Notes: generated by a model from the letters alone, not told the origin. DNA of 33,558 nucleotides from JBGPHT01 sp041484525 (GCA_041484525.1 JBGPHT010000081.1:1-33558); one strand, 5' to 3'. Shown: positions 1-7,238, counted from the stretch's first letter. Program-made: numbers and translations.

Positions 1-34
1 GATCGGGCGGAAGTGTCGGACCGTGCGCCACGAG
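1..34 (-). repeat. Detached fragment of the 48-bp repeat
   Basis: On the minus strand this stretch reads LVAHGPTLPPD, matching the repeat unit of the neighbouring gene. It is separated from that array by about 67 bp of unrelated, more AT-rich sequence. An in-frame TAA lies just upstream of it (minus strand), so it is not a simple continuation of the gene. It could be the decayed 3' part of the array, or the start of another repeat gene running off the window. Confidence 0.75.
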
Positions 35-100
35 AACAACTTAACACCGAACTGTAGGCAAAGACTGAAAAAGAACCACTAGAACACCTTCCAACCCATA

Positions 101-601
101 TCAATAAAAAGTCGGACCGTGCGCTACGAGACCACCTTCCCACGGATCGGGAGGAAGCGTCGGACCATGCGCGACGAGGCCGCCTTCCCACGGATCGGGC
201 GGCAGCGTCGGACCATGCGCCACGAGACCGCCTTCCCACGGATCGGGTGGAAGTGTCGGACCGTGCGCCACGAGGCCGCCTTCCCACGGATCGGGCGGAA
301 GCGTCGGACCGTGCGCCACGAGGCCGCCTTCCCATGGATCGGGCGGCAGCGTCGGACCATGCGCCACGAGACCGCCTTCCCACGGATCGGGCGGCAGCGT
401 CGGACCATGCGCCACGAGACCGCCTTCCCACGGATCGGGCGGCAGCGTCGGACCGTGCGCGATGTTCATGTTATCGGGGTCCAGCATCAAGTGTCCGGCG
501 AGAGGCATTCCGGTACCGTGAATCACACACCACGCGAATGCAATCGTGAACACAAAAATAATTGCACCAAAAGCGATCTTGTTTTCCAAAAATCTGCGCA
601 T
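101..601 (-). CDS. Membrane-anchored/secreted tandem-repeat protein, seven 16-residue repeats
   Basis: The 166-residue protein starts MRRFLENK, followed by a hydrophobic segment at about residues 9-28, which would be a signal anchor or signal peptide, and a linker to residue 47. Seven perfect copies of AHGPTLPPDPWEGGLV follow, then a partial copy (AHGPT) and FY-stop. The start is ATG at 601, with AGAAGGAG about 9 nt upstream. Each repeat is encoded by 48 bp. The units differ at eight nucleotide positions, all codon third positions, so the reading frame is supported by selection. Other frames across the array are open only because 48 is a multiple of three. I do not recognise a characterised family. 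A Pro/Gly/Trp-rich exported repeat could be structural, a binding element, or a repeated peptide precursor, and no cleavage or modification enzyme is adjacent. The last repeat ends abruptly and a further repeat fragment lies beyond it at 1-34, so the 3' end may be rearranged. Confidence 0.75.
   Translation of the reverse strand: MRRFLENKIAFGAIIFVFTIAFAWCVIHGTGMPLAGHLMLDPDNMNIAHGPTLPPDPWEGGLVAHGPTLPPDPWEGGLVAHGPTLPPDPWEGGLVAHGPTLPPDPWEGGLVAHGPTLPPDPWEGGLVAHGPTLPPDPWEGGLVAHGPTLPPDPWEGGLVAHGPTFY
112..465 (-). repeat. 48-bp in-frame tandem repeat array (7 units plus partial)
   Basis: Seven contiguous 48-bp units plus a partial one lie within the repeat-protein gene. Numbering a unit from its acgag end on the plus strand, the variable positions are 6, 9, 18, 27, 30, 33, 42 and 48, all multiples of three and all third codon positions on the minus strand. 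There are no length changes between units. Confidence 0.9.
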
Positions 602-821
602 GTCGGTTTACACTCCTTCTACTTAGTTCTACTCAGCGATACACTTTCCCAATTGGTTGCCGATGAACCGGACTTTAACATCCGAATCGCTTGACTACCC
701 CTGGGCTCTTTCCGAGTGTATCCTACTAACCCCTATACCCGTAAACGTTGGTATGGAGACACCTAGTACTTTTAGATTGGATTGGATTGTTATGGTATAG
801 GGAAAATACCCTAGGGCAAGT
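602..821. other. Intergenic region upstream of the repeat-protein gene
   Basis: This is 220 bp of AT-richer DNA between two minus-strand genes. It holds a small hairpin (TAGGG, loop AAAATA, CCCTA at 798-813) nine nt past the ATPase stop, without a U-tract, and a short GATTG-type tandem repeat at about 775-789. On the minus strand TTTACG, 17 bp, then GATACA (about 718-746) is a possible but weak promoter for the repeat-protein gene. Confidence 0.35.
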
Positions 822-1715
822 CTAGTCCCCTCGGGAGGAAATCCGAGGCTGGCGTAAGACGCGCTCCGGATACCCGGGTTCGGCGCGGAATCGGCGGTCG
901 CCGGGATAGTCCAAACGCATGTCTGCGGTCACTTCATCAAGCATTTCCACGGTTGTGGTCTTGGTTTCCATGGCAAACGCGGTCAGCAGCAGGTTGTCGC
1001 AGATGGCGTTGATCAGTCGGGGGATGCCCTGAGAACGAAAGTGAATCTCCTCGATTAGCGCGGTCGAGATAATTGTCTGATCCTTCACACCGGCGCGCGA
1101 CATACGAGAGTTAACATAGGCGAGCGCCTCCTGCAAGTCGAAGCCGCGGAGCGTGCAGCGCAGCGCGATGCGTTGTTTGAGTTGCCGGAACTCGGGCGCT
1201 TCGAGCTTGCGATCGAGCTCCTGCTGACCCGCCAGGACGATCTGCAGCATCTTGCCGCGGCGGTTCTCGAGATTCCCCAGCAGGCGAATCTCCTCGAGAA
1301 CATCCCAGTCCAGATTGTGCGCTTCGTCCACAATCATGACCGTCGTGCGGCCGGCGGCGGCGCGCTCGAGCAATACGTTGTTCAGCGAAAGCAACACTTC
1401 GGTTTTGGACAGGCGATTGCACCGCAGGTCGAGATCATAGGCCAACAGTTCGAAGAACTGCTCCACGGTGAGGCGGGAGTTGAAGAGCGAAGCGAACGCG
1501 ATCTGCTGCGAGTTGAGGAAATCCCGCAGGCACTCGAGCATGGTGGTCTTGCCGGTGCCGACCTCGCCCGTGAGTACGATGAACCCTTTGCGGCTCTGGA
1601 CCCCGTAAATAAGGTTCGCCAAAGCCTCCTCGTGCTGCGCGCTCCGGTAGAGGAACGACGGGTCCGGGCTCATGTTGAACGGGTTTTGCGTGAAGCTGAA
1701 GAACGCGTTGTACAT
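822..1715 (-). CDS. ExeA/GspA-type AAA ATPase (PEP-CTERM/secretion-associated ATPase family)
   Basis: This 297-residue protein opens with the family-typical MYNAFFSFTQNPFNMSPDP. Walker A is GEVGTGKT at residues 50-57, and Walker B is VMIVDE, ending at D130-E131. The C-terminal part resembles the AAA lid of the ExeA/GspA group. Members energise assembly of envelope machinery such as type II secretion, and related ATPases sit in exopolysaccharide/PEP-CTERM loci. There is no C-terminal peptidoglycan-binding domain, so it matches the short form. It lies downstream of infC on the same strand with a 130-bp gap and is probably transcribed separately. A PEP-CTERM protein is encoded 3.5 kb away, which is suggestive, but no exosortase or polysaccharide genes are in the window. 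The family assignment is firm. The substrate system is unknown. Confidence 0.85.
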   Translation of the reverse strand: MYNAFFSFTQNPFNMSPDPSFLYRSAQHEEALANLIYGVQSRKGFIVLTGEVGTGKTTMLECLRDFLNSQQIAFASLFNSRLTVEQFFELLAYDLDLRCNRLSKTEVLLSLNNVLLERAAAGRTTVMIVDEAHNLDWDVLEEIRLLGNLENRRGKMLQIVLAGQQELDRKLEAPEFRQLKQRIALRCTLRGFDLQEALAYVNSRMSRAGVKDQTIISTALIEEIHFRSQGIPRLINAICDNLLLTAFAMETKTTTVEMLDEVTADMRLDYPGDRRFRAEPGYPERVLRQPRISSRGD

Positions 1716-1845
1716 AGCTCAGCCAGCGCGGAGAGGTACCTCGCATCTTAACATGCGTGCGCAGGCTGAGGCCATGGCTCCGGCAGGATAGCGGTACTAA
1801 GGACACGCGGAAATCGAGTTGCGTTTTGCAGGACGCGGCCCCGGG

Positions 1846-2448
1846 TCAACTTGCGGGGGCGGCTGGCGGCGGGGCCGCCGGCTTGTCGCCGCCAGAGGGC
1901 TTGGCGATGACCTTCACCGGGCTGATCAGCACATGCGCGTTGCGGCCTTCGAGGCGCGGCGCACCTTCGACGGCCCCATACGAGGTGAGATCCGCCGCGA
2001 AGCGCATGAGGAGCTTCTTGCCCAGATCGGCGTGGGCGATCTCGCGTCCGCGGAACTGAACCACCGCTTTCACGCGATTGCCTTCCTGCAGAAAGCGGAT
2101 GGCATGGTTCTTTTTGAAGTCGTAGTCGTGGCCGCTGGTGTTGGGCCGGAACTTCAGTTCCTTCACTTGAACCACGTGCTGCTTTTTCTTGGCGTCGTGC
2201 TGTTTCTTTTTCTGCTCGTACTGGTAGTGGCCGAAGTCCACTGCCTTGGCGACCGGCGGGACGGCGGTCGGCGCCACAAGAACGAGATCGAGGCCCAATT
2301 CCTGCGCCTTACGCAAGGCGGCGGCGGTGGGCATCACTTCCGTGGTGCCATCCGGGAACACCGCGCGGACTTCGCGCGCGCGGATGGACTCGTTGACGTT
2401 CTCTCTACGATTCTGTCTGCGAGGAGGAAAATTTCTGCCTGGATACAT
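1846..2448 (-). CDS. infC: Translation initiation factor IF-3
   Basis: This 200-residue protein aligns across the whole IF-3 family. The N-terminal domain (about 18-90) contains VNESIRAREVRAVFPDG and GLDLVLVAPTAVPPVAK. A Lys-rich linker follows (YEQKKKQHDAKKKQ). The C-terminal domain (about 100-175) carries KELKFRPNTSGHDYDFK and VKAVVQFRGREIAH. A Pro/Ala tail of about 20 residues extends the end, as in other Acidobacteria. IF-3 binds the 30S subunit and proofreads start-codon and initiator-tRNA choice. The start is ATG at 2448, without a clear Shine-Dalgarno. An in-frame TAG six codons upstream excludes a longer start, and I see no AUU start of the kind used by many infC genes. The usual downstream neighbours rpmI and rplT are absent here. 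Confidence 0.95.
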   Translation of the reverse strand: MYPGRNFPPRRQNRRENVNESIRAREVRAVFPDGTTEVMPTAAALRKAQELGLDLVLVAPTAVPPVAKAVDFGHYQYEQKKKQHDAKKKQHVVQVKELKFRPNTSGHDYDFKKNHAIRFLQEGNRVKAVVQFRGREIAHADLGKKLLMRFAADLTSYGAVEGAPRLEGRNAHVLISPVKVIAKPSGGDKPAAPPPAAPAS

Positions 2449-2619
2449 TGGTGGTTTATGCGTCTACTTCAAATTGCGGGGACGAGCGGGGTTGCGCCGG
2501 GCGCCCTGAAAACTTCGTGGGCCGGGATACGGGATGGGATGAGTAAAGGGCAAGTGCAATAACAGTCATTGTCAGTGTACACCAAAATCGCGGCGGCGCG
2601 CTGGATCTTCCGGCCACCT

Positions 2620-2649
2620 TTGGGTCCGATTTTACAAGCCCGGTACAAT
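2620..2649 (+). promoter_or_regulatory. Putative sigma-70 promoter of the GT39 gene (leaderless)
   Basis: TTGGGT at 2620-2625, an 18-bp spacer, and TACAAT at 2644-2649. The ATG begins 7 nt after the -10 box, where transcription would be expected to start, and there is no Shine-Dalgarno. Confidence 0.5.
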
Positions 2650-2656
2650 CGTACAG

Positions 2657-4294
2657 ATGCCCCTCAACCGCTTCTACTGGCCGCTGGTGGCGGTTCTGAC
2701 GCTGGCGGCCGGCGTGCTCGAGTGGCGGTCGGCAGCGGGCGAGACCCAGACGTGGGACGAGGGCATCCACATCTCGGCCGGCTATGCCTACCTGACGCGC
2801 GGCGATTATAGCTGGAACATGGAGCATCCGCCGCTGGCGAAACTGATGAGCGCGCTGGCGGTGTCGGCACTGCATCCCGACCCGCCCGACCGCGGCGCCG
2901 GATGGGCTAAGCACGACCAGGTGCAGATGGGGCTCGACTTTCTGTATCGTAATCGCGTGCCGCCGGACACGATCCTGCTGGCGGCGCGCAGCGCATCGAT
3001 CGTGCTTACCCTGTTGTTCGCCGTGGCGCTGGCGTGGTGGACCAAACGGCGCTTCGGCGCGGCTGCGGGGTTGCTGGCGGTGGCGCTCTGCGCCTTCGAT
3101 CCGAACCTGATGGCGCACGGCCGCTACGTCACGACGGACTTCCCGGTGACGGTCTTCTACTTCCTGGCGTGCGTGCTGTGGGTGGAGTACTTGGAACAGG
3201 GTGGATGGCGCTGGCTGGCGGCGGCGTCGATGGCGTTCGCACTGGCGCTGGTGACCAAGTTCTCGGCGGTGCTATTGATTCCTACGCTGCTGGTGCTCTA
3301 CTGCGCGGCCTGGTGGCGGCGGCCGAAAGAGTTCCCGCTGATCCGCGTGGCCCAGGCGGCGGGCGCGTTGGTGCTGGCGGTGACGGCGGTCGTGAGCGCG
3401 GTGTATTGGCCTGAGACTGTCCGCTCGCTGTCTGGCAAATTCGAACCGCTGCGGAGCGTGGTGGATCGCGGCAACCTGGTGGGCGAAGCACTGTTCTTTT
3501 TCGGCCGGAAGCTGCACCTGCCGGCACACCGCTTCTTCCTGGGATTGAACTCGCTGGCGTCGCACAATGCGGGCGGGCACGCGAGTTACCTGATGGGACT
3601 GCGGTCGGAGACGGGGTGGTGGTATTACTTTCCGGTGGTGTTCGCGGTCAAGAGCACGTTGGCGGGACTCGCGGCGGCGGCGATCGCACTACTTGCGGGC
3701 TGGAAGCTGGGGTGGCGGATGTTCGCCCTGCTGTTTCCTCCGCTGCTCTACTTCACGATCGGCATGACAAGCGGGATCAACATCGGGGCGCGGCACATTC
3801 TGCCGGTGTATCCATTCTTGTATGTAGCGGCGGCGGCGGTGCTGGCACATTTGCGATTGCCGTATATTATGCTGGCGCTGGGCCTGGTGCAGATCGGCGA
3901 ATGCGCACTGATCGCGCCGGATTATCTGGCGTACTTCAACGGGTTGGCAGGCGGTCCGGGCAACGGTCCGCACTACCTGGTCGATTCCAACATCGATTGG
4001 GGGCAGGACGTGAAGAAGCTGGCGAAATGGCTGGAGGCGCATGGCACGCGCAAAGCGTACGTCTATTATTTCGGGAATGCGCCGCTGCGGTATTACGGCG
4101 TGGATGAGATCGGCCTGCCGCCGGCGCGCGACCAGAAGGGCTGGGACGCGATCGACGGATACGCGGTGGCGAGCGTCACGCCGCTCGAGGGTGTGTACGT
4201 GCCGCTCGAGGAGTTGGCGCGTTTGAGAATGCGGAGGCCGGTGGCGAAAGTGGGGTGGTCGATGTACGTGTACGATTTCCGCAAAGGGAAATGA
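2657..4294 (+). CDS. GT39/PMT-type membrane glycosyltransferase (GT-C fold)
   Basis: This 545-residue, multi-pass protein begins with a hydrophobic helix followed by the acidic motif QTWDE (31-35) in the first periplasmic loop and EHPPLAK (56-62). Both are characteristic of dolichyl-/polyprenyl-phosphate-sugar transferases of the GT39/ArnT type. About ten hydrophobic segments fill residues 8-420, then a soluble C-terminal part contains YLVDSNIDWGQD, a conserved stretch in bacterial homologues. Such enzymes move a sugar from a lipid carrier onto protein or lipid at the outer face of the inner membrane. It stands alone, divergent from infC, with a probable leaderless promoter. The acceptor and the sugar cannot be told from sequence. 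A degenerate copy of its C-terminal region lies about 600 bp downstream. Confidence 0.85.
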   Translation: MPLNRFYWPLVAVLTLAAGVLEWRSAAGETQTWDEGIHISAGYAYLTRGDYSWNMEHPPLAKLMSALAVSALHPDPPDRGAGWAKHDQVQMGLDFLYRNRVPPDTILLAARSASIVLTLLFAVALAWWTKRRFGAAAGLLAVALCAFDPNLMAHGRYVTTDFPVTVFYFLACVLWVEYLEQGGWRWLAAASMAFALALVTKFSAVLLIPTLLVLYCAAWWRRPKEFPLIRVAQAAGALVLAVTAVVSAVYWPETVRSLSGKFEPLRSVVDRGNLVGEALFFFGRKLHLPAHRFFLGLNSLASHNAGGHASYLMGLRSETGWWYYFPVVFAVKSTLAGLAAAAIALLAGWKLGWRMFALLFPPLLYFTIGMTSGINIGARHILPVYPFLYVAAAAVLAHLRLPYIMLALGLVQIGECALIAPDYLAYFNGLAGGPGNGPHYLVDSNIDWGQDVKKLAKWLEAHGTRKAYVYYFGNAPLRYYGVDEIGLPPARDQKGWDAIDGYAVASVTPLEGVYVPLEELARLRMRRPVAKVGWSMYVYDFRKGK

Positions 4295-4426
4295 TGGGCA
4301 GAGCGAGGATCGATCCTGCTTGCGAGTCTCGGCCTCCTTCTCGGCCCCGAGCCTCTCGATGGCGGCAGCCACTTCATCCTCCCAGGGGAACTTTTCATCC
4401 TTGGCTGGCGAGCCTTATGTCCGCCG

Positions 4427-4723
4427 CTACGAGTTGAAAAAGCCCGTGCCTTGCTTGAGAAGCTCGGCGCGGGGATTCCCAATCTGGCGTAGCGCGATGC
4501 AAATTGCGCCCATGTGATTGAGGAGATCCCACATGACTGTGGCATCGGCCTGTCGGCCGATTCTGGCAAGCTCCCGAATGCGGTCCTGCCGGGCGCGGAA
4601 GATTGCGGCTTTGGCGCCGCTCAGAGTTGCGAGATTGAGGTTAGACAAGTCAAACGCGGTCTTCCTTGCGAGATCGTTCAGAAGGCTGTGCGCGATTGAG
4701 ATGTTGGACAGTTCGCCGACCAC
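4427..4723 (-). CDS. Small hypothetical protein, predicted mostly helical
   Basis: A 98-residue ORF starting at GTG (4723), with an in-frame TGA four codons upstream that rules out a longer form. Codon third positions are clearly GC-biased, and the protein composition is ordinary (Leu/Ala/Ile-rich amphipathic stretches, few Cys), so it may be real. I do not recognise a family, and no good Shine-Dalgarno is visible. It lies in a stretch with pseudogene fragments, so it may itself be a remnant of a longer gene. Confidence 0.4.
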   Translation of the reverse strand: MVGELSNISIAHSLLNDLARKTAFDLSNLNLATLSGAKAAIFRARQDRIRELARIGRQADATVMWDLLNHMGAICIALRQIGNPRAELLKQGTGFFNS

Positions 4724-4848
4724 TGAAGCTCAGTTCGCCGTCCGTAAATCATTCGCGAGGACGGCACCAAAGGCAGCCGACGATTCTGTAGCTCGCCGAC
4801 TTCCACCAGAGCAATGCCAACTCAGTTTGCCAGCCGAGCGCCAGCATG

Positions 4849-4923
4849 AGGTGCGGCAAATCAGCGAATACGCCAATCGCGCCCGATTACCTGGTGTATT
4901 TCAACGGACCAGGCGATTCCAAT
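4849..4923 (+). pseudogene. Degenerate duplicate of a GT39 C-terminal segment
   Basis: In one frame this reads PIAPDYLVYFNGPGDSN, matching APDYLAYFNGLAGGPGN and the later VDSN of the upstream glycosyltransferase (nucleotides about 3888-3995). Upstream of IAPD the match continues at nucleotide level (caaatcagcgaatacgcc against cagatcggcgaatgcgca) but a 2-bp deletion shifts the frame. A deletion of about 12 codons also separates FNG from DSN. No flanking parts of the gene are recognisable. Confidence 0.6.
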
Positions 4924-5208
4924 TGCGAATTCTTTCTGGCTTCCTTGCTGCCATCCATCGCCGACCGTCCGGCGCATGATCTCGCCGGGCCTCTTCGGTC
5001 CGGCGCCCGGCGACGAACCAATCGTGTATTGCCTGAAGTTTGTCCGGCGATCCAGGCTGAAGTAACTCATTTACCTATAATACTTTATATCCCTGTGCGA
5101 CTCTTAGCCGTATACGTTCCGGGAATGGGCAGCAGTTAGTCAGGCATTCTCCAATTAATTATGGCTCACCGGCGTGCCCAAAAAAGCTGATTTCCTAGAA
5201 TTCAATTG

Positions 5209-5237
5209 TTGACGGCGCGTACCCCGGCGACTATACT
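5209..5237 (+). promoter_or_regulatory. Sigma-70 promoter of the PEP-CTERM gene
   Basis: TTGACG at 5209-5214, a 17-bp spacer, and TATACT at 5232-5237: close to consensus and ideally spaced. Expected transcription start near 5244 gives a leader of about 35 nt, holding GGAGG at 5270-5274. Confidence 0.7.
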
Positions 5238-5279
5238 ACCCAAAGCGCTCCCCTCACATTTTGATTTTTGGAGGACTCT

Positions 5280-5981
5280 TTGACCAACGTCTTTCGCTCG
5301 ACGGTCATGCTTCTGCCGATCGCGGGATCATTGATGGCAGCCGCCAACATCGACACCCTTCCAGCCTGGAATGGCACCACATTTATATCGTCCTTCGGCA
5401 TCCCCAACACGGCGACGTACGGACAAACGATTGTCGTGGCGCCCGGCACGGGGTTGCTGCTCAGCTTCGCGTTCGAGATGACGTGTGACGCGGCGGTCGT
5501 TATTCGTGGCGAGGTCTATGCTTGGGACGGGACCACGACCAGAGCAACCGGTCCAAGCCTGTTTGAGAGTACGCCCATCCCCATCGCTGCCGCCGTAAAC
5601 AACACCACCTACCAACTGGTTACCATTAACACCGGTGGAGTCTCGCTGGCTGCCGGGACTTACGTTCTGTTTGTGACCACTTCGAAGGATGCAGGGGCAA
5701 GCTCAAACTGCCGATTTGGTTCCGTGGTGGATGCAACATACCCGAGCGGTCTATTTGTGTACCAGAATAACGGAACGAACTTCGGTCAGTTGTTTACCGC
5801 CGCGTGGAGTAACATTACCTCGGATTTGGCGTTTCAGGCAAGCTTCGTGGGCGGAGCACCAACCGTTCCGGCGCCGAGCAGTCTTTCGTTAGTCGTGGCC
5901 GGTCTGATTGCCGTGGGGCTATTTGGCTGCTATAGGGCCGTGTCACGTCGATCTCCTACTCCACCTGACTTGACTGAATAG
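5280..5981 (+). CDS. Exported PEP-CTERM-type sorting-signal protein
   Basis: I place the start at TTG 5280, five nt after GGAGG (5270-5274). An in-frame TTG at 5268 precedes the ribosome site and is less likely. The product (233 residues) has a signal peptide with a hydrophobic stretch (VMLLPIAGSLMAAA) and probable cleavage after AAA. A roughly 170-residue extracellular region rich in Thr, Ser, Gly and beta-prone segments follows. The C-terminus is a PEP-CTERM tripartite signal: the motif VPAPSSLSL, a transmembrane helix (VVAGLIAVGLFGCY), then a basic cluster (RAVSRR). The motif has Ala where the consensus has Glu. Exosortases cleave such signals and pass the protein to the envelope or exopolysaccharide. 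No exosortase is in this window. The extracellular domain is not one I can name. Confidence 0.8.
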   Translation: MTNVFRSTVMLLPIAGSLMAAANIDTLPAWNGTTFISSFGIPNTATYGQTIVVAPGTGLLLSFAFEMTCDAAVVIRGEVYAWDGTTTRATGPSLFESTPIPIAAAVNNTTYQLVTINTGGVSLAAGTYVLFVTTSKDAGASSNCRFGSVVDATYPSGLFVYQNNGTNFGQLFTAAWSNITSDLAFQASFVGGAPTVPAPSSLSLVVAGLIAVGLFGCYRAVSRRSPTPPDLTE

Positions 5982-6002
5982 CGCCTTGGAGACGGTGAGG
6001 AG

Positions 6003-6653
6003 CTAGACAGTTTTCACCCAGATTTTGGAAGCCACCGGCCGCTCGATGGAGATCGGGCGGCCGTCGCTTTTCAGATCCAGCCGGTCGCCCCATGCAATCA
6101 CTTCCACCCGAACGCCGGGGCGAATGCCGGCGCCATCCAGGTACTCGAGAAGCTTGCGGTCGCGCTCGAAGACGCTGACCACGGCTAGGCGCTCGGCGGG
6201 CCTCGCCTCTTCGAGCGGCTTGAGACCGCGCCGCCGGCGGTCGCGCGGCGAATCCATTCCCACCATGTTGCCGTGCGGGCAGACGCGCTCCGTGCCCAGC
6301 TTCTCGATCAGCTTGCGCTCGAAATCGGCGGAAACGGCGTGCTCCAGAGCCTCCGCCTCTTCATGCACCTTGTACCACTCCAGGCCGAAAATCTCGGTGA
6401 GCATGCGTTCGATGAGGTGATGGCGGTTGAGCAGGCGGTTGGTAATCTCGCGGCCCGCCGCCGTCAGCGTGATCTGGCCTTCCGCGGCCACGCGGATGAG
6501 GGCGTCGCGCTTCAGCCGCTTGATGGCCATGGTGACGGCGGGCGCCGAAACGTGAAGCCATCGGGTGAGGGTGACCGCCTTGACGGTTTCGCCCTCCGAT
6601 TCGGCCTCCGCGATGGCCTTGAGGTAGTTCTCCTTCGAGATAGTGATTCGCAC
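6003..6653 (-). CDS. DtxR/MntR-family metal-dependent transcriptional regulator
   Basis: This 216-residue protein has the three parts of the long family form: an N-terminal winged helix (about 5-65), a metal-binding dimerisation domain (about 70-140), and a C-terminal SH3-like FeoA domain (about 145-215, with AGIRPGVRVEVIAWGDRL). Metal ligands are visible in HHLIERML and in VHEEAEALEH. The position of DtxR Cys102 is Glu here, as in manganese-sensing MntR proteins. The position equivalent to DtxR Met10 / MntR Asp8 is Asn (KENYL). With Mn(II) or Fe(II) bound, such proteins repress metal uptake genes. The start is GTG at 6653. A palindrome just upstream may be its operator. It converges on the PEP-CTERM gene, and no metal transporter is adjacent. 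Confidence 0.85.
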   Translation of the reverse strand: MRITISKENYLKAIAEAESEGETVKAVTLTRWLHVSAPAVTMAIKRLKRDALIRVAAEGQITLTAAGREITNRLLNRHHLIERMLTEIFGLEWYKVHEEAEALEHAVSADFERKLIEKLGTERVCPHGNMVGMDSPRDRRRRGLKPLEEARPAERLAVVSVFERDRKLLEYLDGAGIRPGVRVEVIAWGDRLDLKSDGRPISIERPVASKIWVKTV

Positions 6654-6663
6654 GGCGCCAGGC

Positions 6664-6683
6664 TGAGGCCTGACCTCATTATC
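6664..6683 (-). promoter_or_regulatory. Candidate operator/-10 region of the DtxR-type gene
   Basis: TGAGG CCTGA CCTCA (6664-6678) is a 5-bp perfect inverted repeat abutting a minus-strand GATAAT (6678-6683) that could be a -10 box about 24 nt before the GTG start. The position suits autorepression. The -35 is poor and the palindrome short. Confidence 0.3.
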
Positions 6684-6848
6684 ACACTGTCACTTCGCCC
6701 GGCCGGGAACCGGGCCGGAGCGTGTCCTCGCCGGGGTCTCCGAAGATTCGGCCGCCGGGCTCCAGTCCTCGATGCCAGCCTGCTTGGAAGGAATATGAAC
6801 AATCGGTTAATCAGCCGATGCGAAGGACTCTATGGCAGAGGCGGCCAC

Positions 6849-7238
6849 TTACTTTCTCAAGAGCTGCTTAACTGTATTCAGTAGGTTATCGAGCTGAATC
6901 GGTTTCAGTAATGCTGCCCCGGCGCCAAGTAACTTGGCGATTTCCAGGAATGTTCCTCCAAAAGCGCCGGAAATGGCGATGATTTTTAGCTCCGGGTATT
7001 CTCCCTTAAGCAGCCGTATAGTCTCCATGCCTTCCTGTTCCGGCATCGCCAGGTCAGTAATGACAAGATCGACCCTCTCCCGCTTTAACAATTCCACGGC
7101 CCTCTTGCCATTGGCTGCTTCGAGGACATCATACCCGGCCGTTTCCAACGCTTCCCGAAGCCATCCCCGCATACCTGCATCGTCGTCTGCAACCAGAACG
7201 CATGCGGATCCAATGCGTTGTGGACTGGTTGGTTCCAT
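6849..7238 (-). CDS. Single-domain response regulator (CheY-like receiver)
   Basis: A 129-residue stand-alone receiver. The acidic pocket is in VLVADDD (14-20), the phosphoacceptor is D62 in ITDLAMPEQEG, the switch residue is S90 in AISG, and the conserved lysine is K112 in LLKPI, so it should be phosphorylatable. There is no output domain, so it would act by protein-protein contact or as a phosphorelay intermediate. The ATG at 7238 is preceded by GAGGT at a good distance. It is divergent from the kinase operon starting at 7464, separated by 225 bp, which makes those kinases likely partners (inference). Confidence 0.88.
   Translation of the reverse strand: MEPTSPQRIGSACVLVADDDAGMRGWLREALETAGYDVLEAANGKRAVELLKRERVDLVITDLAMPEQEGMETIRLLKGEYPELKIIAISGAFGGTFLEIAKLLGAGAALLKPIQLDNLLNTVKQLLRK

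Larger units (their letters stand above)
4295..5208. other. Decayed region after the GT39 gene
   Basis: About 900 bp without a well-supported large gene. It holds a possible 98-codon ORF on the minus strand (4427-4723) and a frameshifted fragment of the GT39 gene (about 4849-4923). Several short overlapping ORFs in both strands have no recognisable protein signature and I regard them as chance. The composition is less GC-rich than the neighbours. Confidence 0.6.

Noticed and set aside
1..465. CRISPR array
   Set aside because: The repeats are contiguous with no unique spacers, in frame and protein-coding.
119..694. Long plus-strand ORFs over the 48-bp array (up to 191 codons)
   Set aside because: The unit length is a multiple of three, so any frame without a stop in one unit stays open. 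Nucleotide variation fits only the minus-strand frame's third positions.
4861..5070. Minus-strand 69-codon ORF over the GT39 fragment
   Set aside because: It is antisense to recognisable GT39 homology and has no protein signature.
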